Positions 50,689 to 59,094 of a stretch of DNA of 64,000 nt are shown one piece after another (position 1 is the stretch's first letter; each line of letters opens with the position of its first letter). A program made the translations under genes and the position numbers. Source of the stretch: Aerococcus urinaeequi (lineage in GTDB: Bacteria; Bacillota; Bacilli; Lactobacillales; Aerococcaceae); NCBI RefSeq assembly GCF_001543205.1, contig NZ_CP014162.1, positions 1-64,000 of the forward strand, given 5' to 3'. The notes under the pieces are model-generated. The model did not search any database. It was not told where the DNA came from and worked only from the letters and a program-made list of their open reading frames with translations.

Positions 50689-51888
50689 TTAAAATCCTTT
50701 GACTTTTTTAAACTTATAAGCTGGGGGTTGGAATGTCTCGTCTGATGCAGCGACATAGGTCCCTTTTGGAATCACAACAGGTTCTTCCGGTGTTCCAATG
50801 ATGACTGCACCTGGCTCTACCTCAACTTTTTTGTCTAAAATAGCATATTTTATACTTGCACCCTTACCAATTTTCGCACTTTGGAAAATGATAGAATCTT
50901 CTACCTTAGCATTTGGTGCCACTTCCACGTTACGGAAGATATGAGAATGTTCCACTTCACCATAAATTTGACAACCTGTACCGATTTGTGCATTAATGAC
51001 ATCTGCATGGCTACCATAATAAGTTGGCGAACCATTATGTGCTTTTGTAATGATAGGTTGATCACCTTGGAATAGTTGGGTAAAGTATTCACCGTTTAGC
51101 ATTTGCATGCTGACATCATAGTAAGATTTTACAGAATCTACGTTACCGACGTATCCTTCATAAAGATAACCAACTGTTTTATAGTCGTCCATGTATTCAA
51201 TGATAACGTCATCTAACTCTTTGTAATAGTTATTTTCTTCGGCGCGGTCAATCATTTCAAGCAACTTGTCTGTTCGAACCAGTGCCATGTTCATATCATA
51301 ATTAATAGTTGCTTGAGAAATCGGTGTAATCCCTTCTTTAGAAAGGCTCTCAACATTTTGGTCATCATCTAAATGAATGATGTATTCGTTTGGATGGTAT
51401 TCAATAAGTTCACGCGGTACTTCAGCGTAAACACGAACGATATCAGCATCGCAACCATCAAATTTTTCAATCACTTCATCTAGATGGACATTGGCTACTA
51501 TTTTGGCACCTGAAACAAATACATACTCTGCATTTGATCGTTCAATAAATAAGTGATGGTCATCATAGAAGGGGCCTTTACGACTCGCTGCTTCATATAA
51601 AGCACGTTTATGGTTCATTTGTGAGAAGGTAAAAATCCCACCAGTGTAATTATCAAAGTTCCAGGCCTTACCTGAACGGATATGGTCATATACAGAACGA
51701 CCAGTTTCAGCCATAAATAAAGCGGCAGAACGCACACCTGCGTGCGATAAACTTGATAAATAGAAGTCTAGGATACGGTAACGACAAGCGAATGGTAAGT
51801 TGGCAATTGGTCTATTGTCTGTTAAAGGCATTAAATCAGTTGTCGATTCATTCAAATTTAAGATAGCTGTAACTCTATTTTTAACCAT
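50689..51888 (-). CDS. glgD: Glucose-1-phosphate adenylyltransferase, GlgD subunit
   Basis: Partner subunit of ADP-glucose pyrophosphorylase. 399 residues from ATG 51886-51888, 8 bases after GGAGG. The N-terminus reads ILNLNESTTDLMPLTDNRP; the catalytic GGxGTRL motif seen in GlgC is missing, which identifies it as GlgD, the modulatory subunit known from Bacillus and Lactobacillales. Left-handed beta-helix repeats (hexapeptide type) occupy the C-terminal 120 residues. It begins one base after the glgC stop. Confidence 0.94.
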   Translation of the reverse strand: MVKNRVTAILNLNESTTDLMPLTDNRPIANLPFACRYRILDFYLSSLSHAGVRSAALFMAETGRSVYDHIRSGKAWNFDNYTGGIFTFSQMNHKRALYEAASRKGPFYDDHHLFIERSNAEYVFVSGAKIVANVHLDEVIEKFDGCDADIVRVYAEVPRELIEYHPNEYIIHLDDDQNVESLSKEGITPISQATINYDMNMALVRTDKLLEMIDRAEENNYYKELDDVIIEYMDDYKTVGYLYEGYVGNVDSVKSYYDVSMQMLNGEYFTQLFQGDQPIITKAHNGSPTYYGSHADVINAQIGTGCQIYGEVEHSHIFRNVEVAPNAKVEDSIIFQSAKIGKGASIKYAILDKKVEVEPGAVIIGTPEEPVVIPKGTYVAASDETFQPPAYKFKKVKGF

Positions 51889-51889
51889 A

Positions 51890-53017
51890 TTAATTACCTC
51901 CAACTACTTCTTCATAACCAATAACGGCGATATTATCAGGGGTACCAATGACTTCAGACCCATCAGAAACAACGGCATCCTCACCTAAAATCGCGTATTC
52001 AATTTTGACATTTTCACCAATACTTGATCCCTTCATAATGATTGAGTTAGCAATTATCGAATCTTTCCCAACTAATACATTTGGAGAAAGGATTGAGTTT
52101 TTAATACTGCCACGTATAATACAACCATCACAAATCATGGCATTTTCAACTACAGATTCTGTTGATAAGAATTGTGGTGTGGTTATCGTATTTCTTGAGA
52201 AAATTGGCCAACCCTTGTCGCGGATTTGTAATGGATGTTCTTGATCAAGCACTTCCATATTTGCTTCCCATAATGAGTCGATTGTACCTACGTCTTTCCA
52301 GTAACCATCGAATGAATAAGCAAACAGTTTCTCATCATTATTTAAATAAGCAGGAATAACATTTTGACCAAAGTCTTCCATGCCTTCAGGGTCTTGCGTT
52401 AAGTATTCACGTAATTTGTCCCATGTAAAAATGTAAATTCCCATTGAAGCTAAATCACTCTTTGGATTTTCTGGTTTTTCTTCAAACTCAACGATTTTTC
52501 CTTCGTCATCGGTGTTCATGATACCAAAACGAGAAGCCTCATTCATAGGTACTGGTTTAACGGCAACAGTACAATCGGCGCCATTTGCCTTATGCGCTGA
52601 TAACATCGGTGCATAGTCCATTTTATAAATATGGTCTCCTGAAAGAATTAATACATATTCAGGATTTTTACTATCAATAAAAGACACATTTTGATAAATG
52701 GCATTTGCCGTACCATTAAACCATTTTTCTCCATCACTAGAAGAATAAGGTTGTAATACGAAGGCACCACCATCGCGTGTATCTAAGTCCCAAGAATCAC
52801 CATTCCCAATATGGTCATTCAAAATCATCGGTTCATATTGTGTCACGACACCAACAGTTGTAATCCCAGAGTTCATACAGTTACTCAAGGTAAAATCAAT
52901 AATTCGATATTTACCACCAAAAGGAACAGCTGGCTTAGCAATACTTTTTGTTAACTTTCCTAAACGAGTACCTTTACCACCGGCAAGAATCATAGCAATC
53001 ATTTCATTATTTAACAT
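51890..53017 (-). CDS. glgC: Glucose-1-phosphate adenylyltransferase, catalytic subunit
   Basis: Makes ADP-glucose, the donor for glycogen synthesis, from glucose-1-phosphate and ATP. 375 residues from ATG 53015-53017 ([14 protein letters not shown]). The nucleotide motif [30 protein letters not shown] and [18 protein letters not shown] (Glc1P binding) are complete, with a C-terminal beta-helix. The start is uncertain: an ATG at 53053 with GGTGG upstream would add 12 residues, while the purine-rich GGGGGAAGGGAG is 15 bases from my chosen start. It acts with GlgD encoded next. Confidence 0.95.
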   Translation of the reverse strand: MLNNEMIAMILAGGKGTRLGKLTKSIAKPAVPFGGKYRIIDFTLSNCMNSGITTVGVVTQYEPMILNDHIGNGDSWDLDTRDGGAFVLQPYSSSDGEKWFNGTANAIYQNVSFIDSKNPEYVLILSGDHIYKMDYAPMLSAHKANGADCTVAVKPVPMNEASRFGIMNTDDEGKIVEFEEKPENPKSDLASMGIYIFTWDKLREYLTQDPEGMEDFGQNVIPAYLNNDEKLFAYSFDGYWKDVGTIDSLWEANMEVLDQEHPLQIRDKGWPIFSRNTITTPQFLSTESVVENAMICDGCIIRGSIKNSILSPNVLVGKDSIIANSIIMKGSSIGENVKIEYAILGEDAVVSDGSEVIGTPDNIAVIGYEEVVGGN

Positions 53018-53121
53018 AGTAGCGGAGATAAACTCCCTTCCCCCTTTTTTCATAAGGCACCCACCCAAATATGGAGGGAGCATGACATTTCAACGAAAAC
53101 TGTAGTAACAGATCAACCACT

Positions 53122-55074
53122 TTAATGGTTTTTATTTCTTGTTGTTTCAGGCGTTGGTTTGATATTTACTGGTTCAAATGCTATTGCTGCTAGAGATGGT
53201 AGATTGATTTCTAGTGAATGTGGTTGGCCTTTATGTGGGACCGCCACTGTTTCAAAGTTTGTGGTTTGACTCACCCAATTACCACCAAATGTCTTCATCT
53301 CGCTATTTAAGACCACTTGATAAGTACCTGCATACGGTACACCGATTCGATAGTGACTACGTTCAACAGGTGTAAAATTGAAGGCACATACCAACAAGGC
53401 ATCCGCTGCTTTACCATGGCGTATAAATGATAAGGTGGTTTCTTGATCATCATCAGCTTCGATAATTGTAATACCAGCTTTTTGGTTATCTTGCTCGTGA
53501 AGTGCAGGCGTCTCTTTATAAAGCCGGTTCAATTCAGCAACGTAAGATTGGAATTCAGTGTTAAACTCACGATCTAGAGATGACCATTCTAACCCTTCAT
53601 AGAAACGCCATTCCAAGAATTGACCAATTTCATTACCCATGAAGGATAATTTTTTACCAGGATATAGCAGTCGGTAACCTTCAAGGACACGCAAGTTTGC
53701 AAACATCTCATAGCGGTTATGATTCGGCATCTTGCCTAGTAAAGACTGCTTACCGTGTACAACTTCATCGTGAGAGAAAGGTAAAACAAAATTCTCATCA
53801 TGCATGTACATGAAAGTAAAATTAATTAACTTGTAGTTAGAGCTTCTACCTAAGGCATCAATCCCGAAGAATTTCAAGGTGTCATTCATCCATCCCATAT
53901 TCCATTTAAAGTTAAATCCTAGACCACCTTGGCTAGCCGGTTTCGTTACCCCGCTCCAAGCGGTAGATTCTTCAGCAATCATTAAGTAAGATGGGTCTCT
54001 GAAAAGAATTTCTGTATTGAGTTTCCGTAAAAATTCAAGCCCTTCCAGATTAACGTTATGTCCGTATTTATTCGGCACCCATGGTCCAATGTCATAATCC
54101 AAATACAACATATTTGAAACTGCATCAACTCGGATACCATCAAAATGGAAAGTTTCGAGCCAAAATACAGCACTAGAAATTAAGAATGACTGGACCTGCT
54201 TACGCCCTAAATCGAAGTTTTTAGTCCCCCAACGTACGTTTTCAGCACGATTCGGATCTTGGTATTCAAAAGTTGCTGTGCCATCATAGTTAGCTAAAGC
54301 ATCATCATTTACCACAAAGTGACCTGGTACCCAGTCAACGATGACCCCAATCCCTGCCTGATGACAGGCATCTACGAAGGACATTAATGGCCCAAAATCA
54401 TGACCAAAACGACCAGCAATAGAGAAATAACCCGAAATTTGATAACCCCAAGAGGCTTCTAATGGGTGCTCCATTAAAGGCATAAATTCAATATGGGTAT
54501 AGCCCATTTTTTTAACGTAAGGAATCAATTCTGTTTGTAGGTCAGCAAAAGTATAGGCCGAACCATCTTCGTGTCTATTCCAAGATGACATATGCACTTC
54601 ATAAATATTTATCGGACTAGCAAACATATTGGATTGCTGTCTTTCTTTGATCCATTCTTGATCGTGCCACTCGTAAGTTGGGATGTCTTGTATCACAGAG
54701 GCGTTCTTTGGTGGCACTTCACCAGCAAAGGCAAAGGGATCTTGCTTTTCTCGTTTAACGCCATCATAATCTTCAATAACAAATTTATAAAGGTCCCATT
54801 CTTTTGCATCTTGCATAAAAATAGTCCATGCACCGGTATCAGCGACCTTATCCATTCGCAGTTCTGCCCAATCGGAAAAATCTCCTTCCAAGTAAACACA
54901 CTTCGCATTCGGTGCCCATACAGTAAACTGGTAGCCATCTTGGTCATTATTAACTTGTTTCTTAGCTCCCAGAAATTTAAACGCTTCAAAATGATTGCCA
55001 ATATTAAAATAATACATTTCATCGACCAAGCTTCTATCCTGGATTGATGAGTTTGCTTCTTTTCCTTTAGACAA
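53122..55074 (-). CDS. glgB: 1,4-alpha-glucan branching enzyme
   Basis: Creates alpha-1,6 branches in glycogen. 650 residues from TTG 55072-55074, 8 bases after AAGGAGG; the frame further upstream contains that site. GH13 catalytic residues are visible: the nucleophile Asp in DGIRVDAVSNML, the acid Glu in MIAEESTAWSGVT and the third Asp in FSHDEVVHGK. An N-terminal CBM48 domain (FTVWAPNAKCVYLEGDFSDW) precedes the barrel. Second gene of the operon; 104 or 68 bases separate it from glgC depending on the glgC start. Confidence 0.96.
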   Translation of the reverse strand: MSKGKEANSSIQDRSLVDEMYYFNIGNHFEAFKFLGAKKQVNNDQDGYQFTVWAPNAKCVYLEGDFSDWAELRMDKVADTGAWTIFMQDAKEWDLYKFVIEDYDGVKREKQDPFAFAGEVPPKNASVIQDIPTYEWHDQEWIKERQQSNMFASPINIYEVHMSSWNRHEDGSAYTFADLQTELIPYVKKMGYTHIEFMPLMEHPLEASWGYQISGYFSIAGRFGHDFGPLMSFVDACHQAGIGVIVDWVPGHFVVNDDALANYDGTATFEYQDPNRAENVRWGTKNFDLGRKQVQSFLISSAVFWLETFHFDGIRVDAVSNMLYLDYDIGPWVPNKYGHNVNLEGLEFLRKLNTEILFRDPSYLMIAEESTAWSGVTKPASQGGLGFNFKWNMGWMNDTLKFFGIDALGRSSNYKLINFTFMYMHDENFVLPFSHDEVVHGKQSLLGKMPNHNRYEMFANLRVLEGYRLLYPGKKLSFMGNEIGQFLEWRFYEGLEWSSLDREFNTEFQSYVAELNRLYKETPALHEQDNQKAGITIIEADDDQETTLSFIRHGKAADALLVCAFNFTPVERSHYRIGVPYAGTYQVVLNSEMKTFGGNWVSQTTNFETVAVPHKGQPHSLEINLPSLAAIAFEPVNIKPTPETTRNKNH

Positions 55075-55114
55075 AATGACTTCCTCCTTACTTAATAACA
55101 AATAATATTATTTG

Positions 55115-56401
55115 CTACTTAAAAATCTGACCTAACACTTTTCCTTCTACTGGCGTTTTAAATGCTAAATCTAACATGGCTAGCATTGTTGGGCCTTCGT
55201 CTACCAAACGCCCACTGGCTAAAGTTTCACCAACTCTAATCTTAGGACCTTTTGCCATAAACATTGTCGTATACTTTTCTTTTTTAGGACTATAGCCGTG
55301 ACTCGCTTTTAATAGCTTGACGCCTGGAATATGTTTATTGGTATCTTCCATTATTGGTCTTTCAACGTCACTTTCAAAGTAATAACCTTCGCTTGCTTCG
55401 ATTAAGGCAAAACATTCAGGGTCTGCACCTAAAGCGACCGCCTCATCGCGATTATAAAAGGTTTCGATGTATGGTTTTAAAGGTGCTAGTATTTCTTTAA
55501 GTTGTACCATTGTGAATGCATCATGATCTTTCACATAGATATAGCAAGACCCGTCCGCCGCTTTTGCATAGACTTTATAATCTTGAATTTCATTTTGTGC
55601 TTTTGTTTGAATTAATCCAGCTTCTTTAAATAGATGATTCGGTCTTATAACGACTTGGGTATCAATTTGATAGTGATCACCTAATAAGACGATATGGGCT
55701 TCTTTATAGGCAGGCGTTGTTTCAATCGCATGAAATAATTGGCCTAAATGTGCGTCCATTCGCTCAATGGCCGCCTTAGCTTCAGGTGATTTCACGCCAA
55801 AACCATGCCGTGTAGAATCAAGGTCAACAAGGTGGATTGCCATCACATCTGGTTGTTCATTTTCAATAGTATCGACTGCTACTGCAGTTACAAAGTCGTC
55901 TAATTCTGGTTGTTTAATCCCTGACCGTAAATGACCAAATTTATGATTCTTTTCAATGAGGTATTTAGCTGATGATGCTAATAGGGATACCGCAACTTGA
56001 GAGTGCCATTTCCGGTTTGCGAAAATTTCTGCAATATTATAATCAATTGATTTACTTTTACCGGTAACAGGCCATAGGATTGTTGAAACACTCAAACCAT
56101 TTTCACTTGCGATATCGAATAAGGTTGGTGTTTTAATATATTGAGTATACCAGTGCCAATCAGGAGAAATCCGGTTGGGTTGTAAGAGTGTGTTGTTTAT
56201 AATGCCGTGATCTTTGGGGTATTGACCTGTCACAATTGAGGTATGACACATATAGGTTAGGGATGGGTAAACTGATTCAACTGCCTCTACTAACGCTGCT
56301 TCTTGACGGAATTTCTTGAAGTTTGGCAGCGTTAAGGCATAAGCTAAATCCTCCGTTCCAAAAGCATCTAAACTTACTATGACTAACTTCTTACTTGGCA
56401 T
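55115..56401 (-). CDS. Alkaline phosphatase superfamily phosphodiesterase/pyrophosphatase
   Basis: 428-residue hydrolase of the nucleotide pyrophosphatase/phosphodiesterase type, first gene of the glycogen operon. Two-metal active-site elements are LVIVSLDAFGTEDL (Asp12), the nucleophilic Thr49 in YPSLTYMCHTSIVTG, HLVDLDSTRHGFG, VLLGDHYQ and LKASHGYSP. No signal peptide or membrane segment, so it is cytoplasmic. ATG 56401 follows AGGGGG. Only 40 bases separate it from glgB. Substrate unknown; a nucleotide sugar such as ADP-glucose or another organophosphate diester is conceivable from the context but is inference. Confidence 0.85.
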   Translation of the reverse strand: MPSKKLVIVSLDAFGTEDLAYALTLPNFKKFRQEAALVEAVESVYPSLTYMCHTSIVTGQYPKDHGIINNTLLQPNRISPDWHWYTQYIKTPTLFDIASENGLSVSTILWPVTGKSKSIDYNIAEIFANRKWHSQVAVSLLASSAKYLIEKNHKFGHLRSGIKQPELDDFVTAVAVDTIENEQPDVMAIHLVDLDSTRHGFGVKSPEAKAAIERMDAHLGQLFHAIETTPAYKEAHIVLLGDHYQIDTQVVIRPNHLFKEAGLIQTKAQNEIQDYKVYAKAADGSCYIYVKDHDAFTMVQLKEILAPLKPYIETFYNRDEAVALGADPECFALIEASEGYYFESDVERPIMEDTNKHIPGVKLLKASHGYSPKKEKYTTMFMAKGPKIRVGETLASGRLVDEGPTMLAMLDLAFKTPVEGKVLGQIFK

Positions 56402-56437
56402 TAATTAAATCCCCCTGATATTATTACTGTATTCTTT

Positions 56438-56466
56438 ATTATAACTTAAAAATCAATTCCAGCGAA
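56438..56466 (-). promoter_or_regulatory. Candidate proximal promoter of the glycogen operon
   Basis: On the minus strand TATAAT (56438-56443) with TTCGCT at the -35 position (56461-56466), 17-base spacer. The -35 is weak, consistent with a regulated promoter; the start codon is 37 bases beyond the -10. Confidence 0.5.
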
Positions 56467-56467
56467 A

Positions 56468-56481
56468 TGAAAAAGCTTTCA
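56468..56481. promoter_or_regulatory. Candidate cre (CcpA) site
   Basis: TGAAAGCTTTTTCA on the minus strand matches the cre consensus TGWAANCGNTNWCA at all defined positions but one (CT for CG). It sits just upstream of the proximal -35 of the glycogen operon and downstream of the terminator at 56500. Confidence 0.6.
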
Positions 56482-56494
56482 TTTTTAGATAAAT

Positions 56495-56523
56495 AAAAAA
56501 GCGAGAACAAAAAATGTCCTCGC
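56495..56523 (-). terminator. Intrinsic terminator ending the structured RNA
   Basis: On the minus strand GCGAGGACA-TTTTT-TGTTCTCGC with a T-run after it (one G-U/mismatch), 94 bases before the start codon of the 55115 gene. Confidence 0.88.
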
Positions 56524-56658
56524 TTTCCAAGACTAGGGTCTAAGCTGTTCACACCAGCTTTTGACCAAGTACCCACTTCCCGTGGTGATTTTCATCGTGT
56601 ACTTTCTTTAACTACATGCACAGACTTACAATATGCTGTGCGTGTCGCCTCATCGCAT
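56495..56658 (-). ncRNA. Structured RNA candidate: sRNA or terminated leader of the glycogen operon
   Basis: A strong extended -10 promoter starts a region of about 160 bases with no reading frame and dense secondary structure. In transcript order: CAATATGC/GCATATTG (56655-56662 with 56629-56636), which competes with GCACA/TGTGC (56637-56641 with 56618-56622); a three-way element closed by AAGTAC/GTACTT (56599-56604 with 56567-56572) enclosing GAT-GAAA-ATC and CCAC-GGGAA-GTGG; GGTC..AAGCTG/CAGCTT..GACC (56537-56566); and a terminator (56501-56523) with six T. No Rfam family that I know fits (not 6S, SRP, T-box or c-di-GMP by eye). It may be an independent sRNA or a riboswitch-like attenuator. 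Confidence 0.6.
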
Positions 56659-56664
56659 ATTGAA

Positions 56665-56693
56665 ATTCTAACATGAATTCACTTAGAAAACAA
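56665..56693 (-). promoter_or_regulatory. Sigma-A extended -10 promoter of the structured RNA
   Basis: On the minus strand TTGTTT (56688-56693), 17-base spacer ending in TGT, and TAGAAT (56665-56670). Confidence 0.8.
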
Positions 56694-56744
56694 TCCTTTT
56701 TTGTCGGATAAAGCTTTAATCGTTAAAGACCTTGAATTTAGTTA

Positions 56745-57119
56745 TTATAACCGAATCACTTCAATTTTGTAGCCATCTGGATCAGTCACAAAGAAGTATC
56801 TTGGTTTGGTATCCCCTGGTAATTGTTTAAGGTCAGTAACATCCAAACCTTTCTCGCTTTGCGATGCATGAAGCGCTTCTAAATCTTCTACAGCAATCGC
56901 AACATGACCATAGCCATTTCCTAAGTCATAAGCCTCTGAACCGTAGTTATAAGTCAACTCTAACTCATAATCATCACCTGGTAAAGATAAATAAGTCAAT
57001 GTAAATTCGTGTTCTGGAAAATCTTTTTCTTCTGCAATTTCAAAACCAAATGCTTCTTTATAGAATGCTTTTGAAGCTTCTAAATCTTTCACACGATAAC
57101 AAGTATGTGCCATTTTCAT
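56745..57119 (-). CDS. gloA: Glyoxalase I (lactoylglutathione lyase), VOC family
   Basis: Detoxifies methylglyoxal as the thiol hemithioacetal. 124 residues from ATG 57117-57119, 9 bases after GGAG. VOC-type metal ligands are in place: His in MAHTCYRVKDLE, Glu in YELELTYNYG, His in NGYGHVAIAVEDLE and Glu in YKIEVIRL. FFVTDPDGYKIEV is the usual C-terminus. Lactobacillales often lack glutathione, so another thiol may be used. A run of three TTTCAA hexamers lies just upstream of the gene. Confidence 0.93.
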   Translation of the reverse strand: MKMAHTCYRVKDLEASKAFYKEAFGFEIAEEKDFPEHEFTLTYLSLPGDDYELELTYNYGSEAYDLGNGYGHVAIAVEDLEALHASQSEKGLDVTDLKQLPGDTKPRYFFVTDPDGYKIEVIRL

Positions 57120-57238
57120 TGATCCCATCTCCATTTCAATTTCAATTTCAAGTTTTTAATATATAGTTATATTTTATCAAAGATAGTTTAAAAGGTTAAA
57201 CGATATCTCCTATTTAAGATAAAAAAATGCAAATACTT

Positions 57239-57676
57239 TTATATTCTATCGATTGTCTTGAAGTGACTTTGCATATATTGATATCCTTCGCGAATAAACT
57301 CTCTCAGTACCCCTTCATCAATGTCAGCTAATTTATTGACATAAACACAAGAAACACCCGCCTTATACTTACCAATTATATCTAAAAATTGTTGCGAAAT
57401 TTCCTTATCAAATTTTAGGTACAGAGAAAATCGTGCTTTTTGGATCGAAAATCCAGTCATTGGCCAAACGCCTTCGATGCCAGAAGTGGTCGTATATTCG
57501 TAAATACCATAGCCTATGATCGATGGCCCCCACATAACCGGTTCTTCCCCTGTTTCTTCGGTGAAAATCTTTAATAGCTTTAACCCATCTTCTTTTTTTG
57601 TTTTCGACACATCTAATGCTTCTATATGTTCTTTGGGATCAACTTTTGTTGGTAAAGTTTTTTGTTGATAGGTCAT
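57239..57676 (-). CDS. DUF1801 domain-containing protein
   Basis: 145-residue cytoplasmic protein of the DUF1801 (YdhG/YjhG-like) family, function unknown. Recognisable stretch: EEPVMWGPSIIGYGIYEYTT then GVWPMTGFSIQKARFSLYL. Family members have a barrel-like iron-binding or ligand-binding fold in structural databases but no settled role. AAGGAG lies before ATG 57676. Nothing in the neighbourhood gives a function. Confidence 0.82.
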   Translation of the reverse strand: MTYQQKTLPTKVDPKEHIEALDVSKTKKEDGLKLLKIFTEETGEEPVMWGPSIIGYGIYEYTTTSGIEGVWPMTGFSIQKARFSLYLKFDKEISQQFLDIIGKYKAGVSCVYVNKLADIDEGVLREFIREGYQYMQSHFKTIDRI

Positions 57677-57824
57677 ATTTTACTCCTTAAAAAAACACTA
57701 AAATTCTTGGTAATTGTACTGTCCTCTACAAAACTATGCTATCATGGATTGAAGTAAATCACACTTTTAAACCCGTAAATATTGAAGGGAAATTGTGATG
57801 AATAGATGAGGAGCAACGATAACT

Positions 57825-58802
57825 ATGATATGTCCAAACTGTCAGTCGACAATTCTAGCAGATACAAAAATTTGTCCAAATTGTGACTATATTTTTACCC
57901 ATCGTGAATCGGATGACGACTTACATGATACGATTGAAATTCCTGTAGCTTCATTTGCGGATACAGTATATGATGATGAAGACGACCACCATGAGGCTTA
58001 CGAAGAGTACCAAACCTCTCCAATTCAAAATGCAGCTTATGCGAATGGCAATACCAACTCTTCTGATAGCAATGGTGACAATAAAGACGAGAAGAAGGCT
58101 AAAAAACCATTATTTTCTTTTGTCAAAAACAATAAAAAGACAAAAACTACTGATAAAGGTGGTCCTAGTCGCCGTCAAAACAAACAAGATGGTAACCGTC
58201 TCACTTCTTACATAGCTTATCTCTTGTCCTATATCAAAAAACCAATACAATCACCTACCACTAACGAATTAAATAAGAATCCAAACCACGGTATTACAAG
58301 CTTATTGCTACTTGCAATATTAAATACTGTATCTATTACTTCTCTTGCCAATTACCTCGTTTCTCATTACGAATGGTTTGCGGATTTATCTGTCTTACCA
58401 AACTTGAATTTTGAATTTGTTGCTTGGCGCTTTGGTTTAAAAACATTCGTCTTTCTAATTATTTGCCTGTGGTTATTACCAGCAATTATTCACCTATTCA
58501 ATCGGAATAATGAATCCGAAAAAATGAGTAATAATGTATGGCTGACCCATTTCTTCGGTATGAATAGTATCTCAGTAGTTGTCGCTATCATTTGTTTCTT
58601 AAGCTCATTACTAGCGCCATTGATTTTCATGATTATTGTGCTATTATTGACTTTAATGCAAATTGCCTTATTGATCATTACCATGACGATACATTTCTTG
58701 CAATCAGGTAATGTTAGCAAATCAAAAGCCTTCTATACTATTTTGGGTGTTTTACTACTATTCTTCTTAGCAATCATTTTCTTAGTTGGTTTAATCTATT
58801 AA
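57825..58802 (+). CDS. Zinc-ribbon membrane protein of unknown function
   Basis: 325 residues that I cannot assign. The N-terminus is a zinc ribbon with CPNC at 3-6 and CPNC at 17-20, followed by an acidic, His-containing stretch (EDDHHEAYEEY), a basic Lys/Arg/Asn-rich linker (about 90-130, FVKNNKKTKTTDKGGPSRR) and a C-terminal half with about five hydrophobic segments (about 160-325). The design, cytoplasmic zinc ribbon, charged linker and membrane domain, resembles uncharacterised zinc-ribbon integral proteins of Firmicutes. GATGAGGAGCAACG lies before ATG 57825. Next to a tRNA-Leu gene. Confidence 0.7.
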   Translation: MICPNCQSTILADTKICPNCDYIFTHRESDDDLHDTIEIPVASFADTVYDDEDDHHEAYEEYQTSPIQNAAYANGNTNSSDSNGDNKDEKKAKKPLFSFVKNNKKTKTTDKGGPSRRQNKQDGNRLTSYIAYLLSYIKKPIQSPTTNELNKNPNHGITSLLLLAILNTVSITSLANYLVSHYEWFADLSVLPNLNFEFVAWRFGLKTFVFLIICLWLLPAIIHLFNRNNESEKMSNNVWLTHFFGMNSISVVVAIICFLSSLLAPLIFMIIVLLLTLMQIALLIITMTIHFLQSGNVSKSKAFYTILGVLLLFFLAIIFLVGLIY

Positions 58803-58808
58803 TTTTCA

Positions 58809-58830
58809 CTAGACTTCATTAGAAGTCTAG
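58809..58830. repeat. Perfect inverted repeat just upstream of tRNA-Leu
   Basis: CTAGACTTC-ATTA-GAAGTCTAG, a 9-bp stem with a 4-base loop, 4 bases before the tRNA and 6 bases after the 57825 stop codon. No T-run follows, so it is either a weak terminator or a processing signal. Confidence 0.6.
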
Positions 58831-58834
58831 GTTC

Positions 58835-58917
58835 GCGGCTATGGCGGAACGGCAGACGCGCTGCCTTGAGGGGGCAGTGAGAGTATTCTCGTGCAAGTTC
58901 AAATCTTGTTAGCCGCA
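58835..58917 (+). tRNA. tRNA-Leu (GAG)
   Basis: 83 bases folding as a type II tRNA: acceptor GCGGCTA/TAGCCGC with discriminator A; anticodon stem CTGCC/GGCAG around TTGAGGG (anticodon GAG, 58868-58870); long variable arm; T-arm GCAAG-TTCAAAT-CTTGT. CCA is not encoded. Reads CUC and CUU. Confidence 0.93.
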
Positions 58918-58937
58918 TATGTACTTTTTATGAATAA

Positions 58938-58985
58938 AAAACAGCCAGACACCCCAATTTAAAAGGACTTTGGCTGTTTTTTTTG
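58938..58985 (+). terminator. Intrinsic terminator of tRNA-Leu
   Basis: AACAGCCA pairs with TGGCTGTT across a 23-base loop and a run of eight T follows. Confidence 0.88.
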
Positions 58986-59043
58986 GATGAAAAAACTCTA
59001 GTGAATAAGATAAATATCGTCGAAAAATGCCGACTTAATTTAT

Positions 59044-59083
59044 ACAAAAAGCGGTCCAGATGTTATAGCTGAACCACTTTTCT
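59044..59083 (-). terminator. Intrinsic terminator of the livJ-acuB unit
   Basis: On the minus strand AAAAGTGGTTCAG pairs with CTGGACCGCTTTT (mismatches inside) across a 7-base loop and five T follow; about 12 bases past the stop at 59095. Confidence 0.8.
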
Positions 59084-59094
59084 TCTATATAACA

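Noticed and set aside
57131-57151. Three TTTCAA hexamers before gloA as a phase-variation tract
   Set aside because: Only three units, outside the coding frame chosen and next to a normal ribosome-binding site; too short for reliable slippage.
58835-58917. A direct link between the tRNA-Leu gene and the leucine leader of livJ
   Set aside because: This tRNA has anticodon GAG and does not read TTA, the codon used in the leader; adjacency is probably coincidental.
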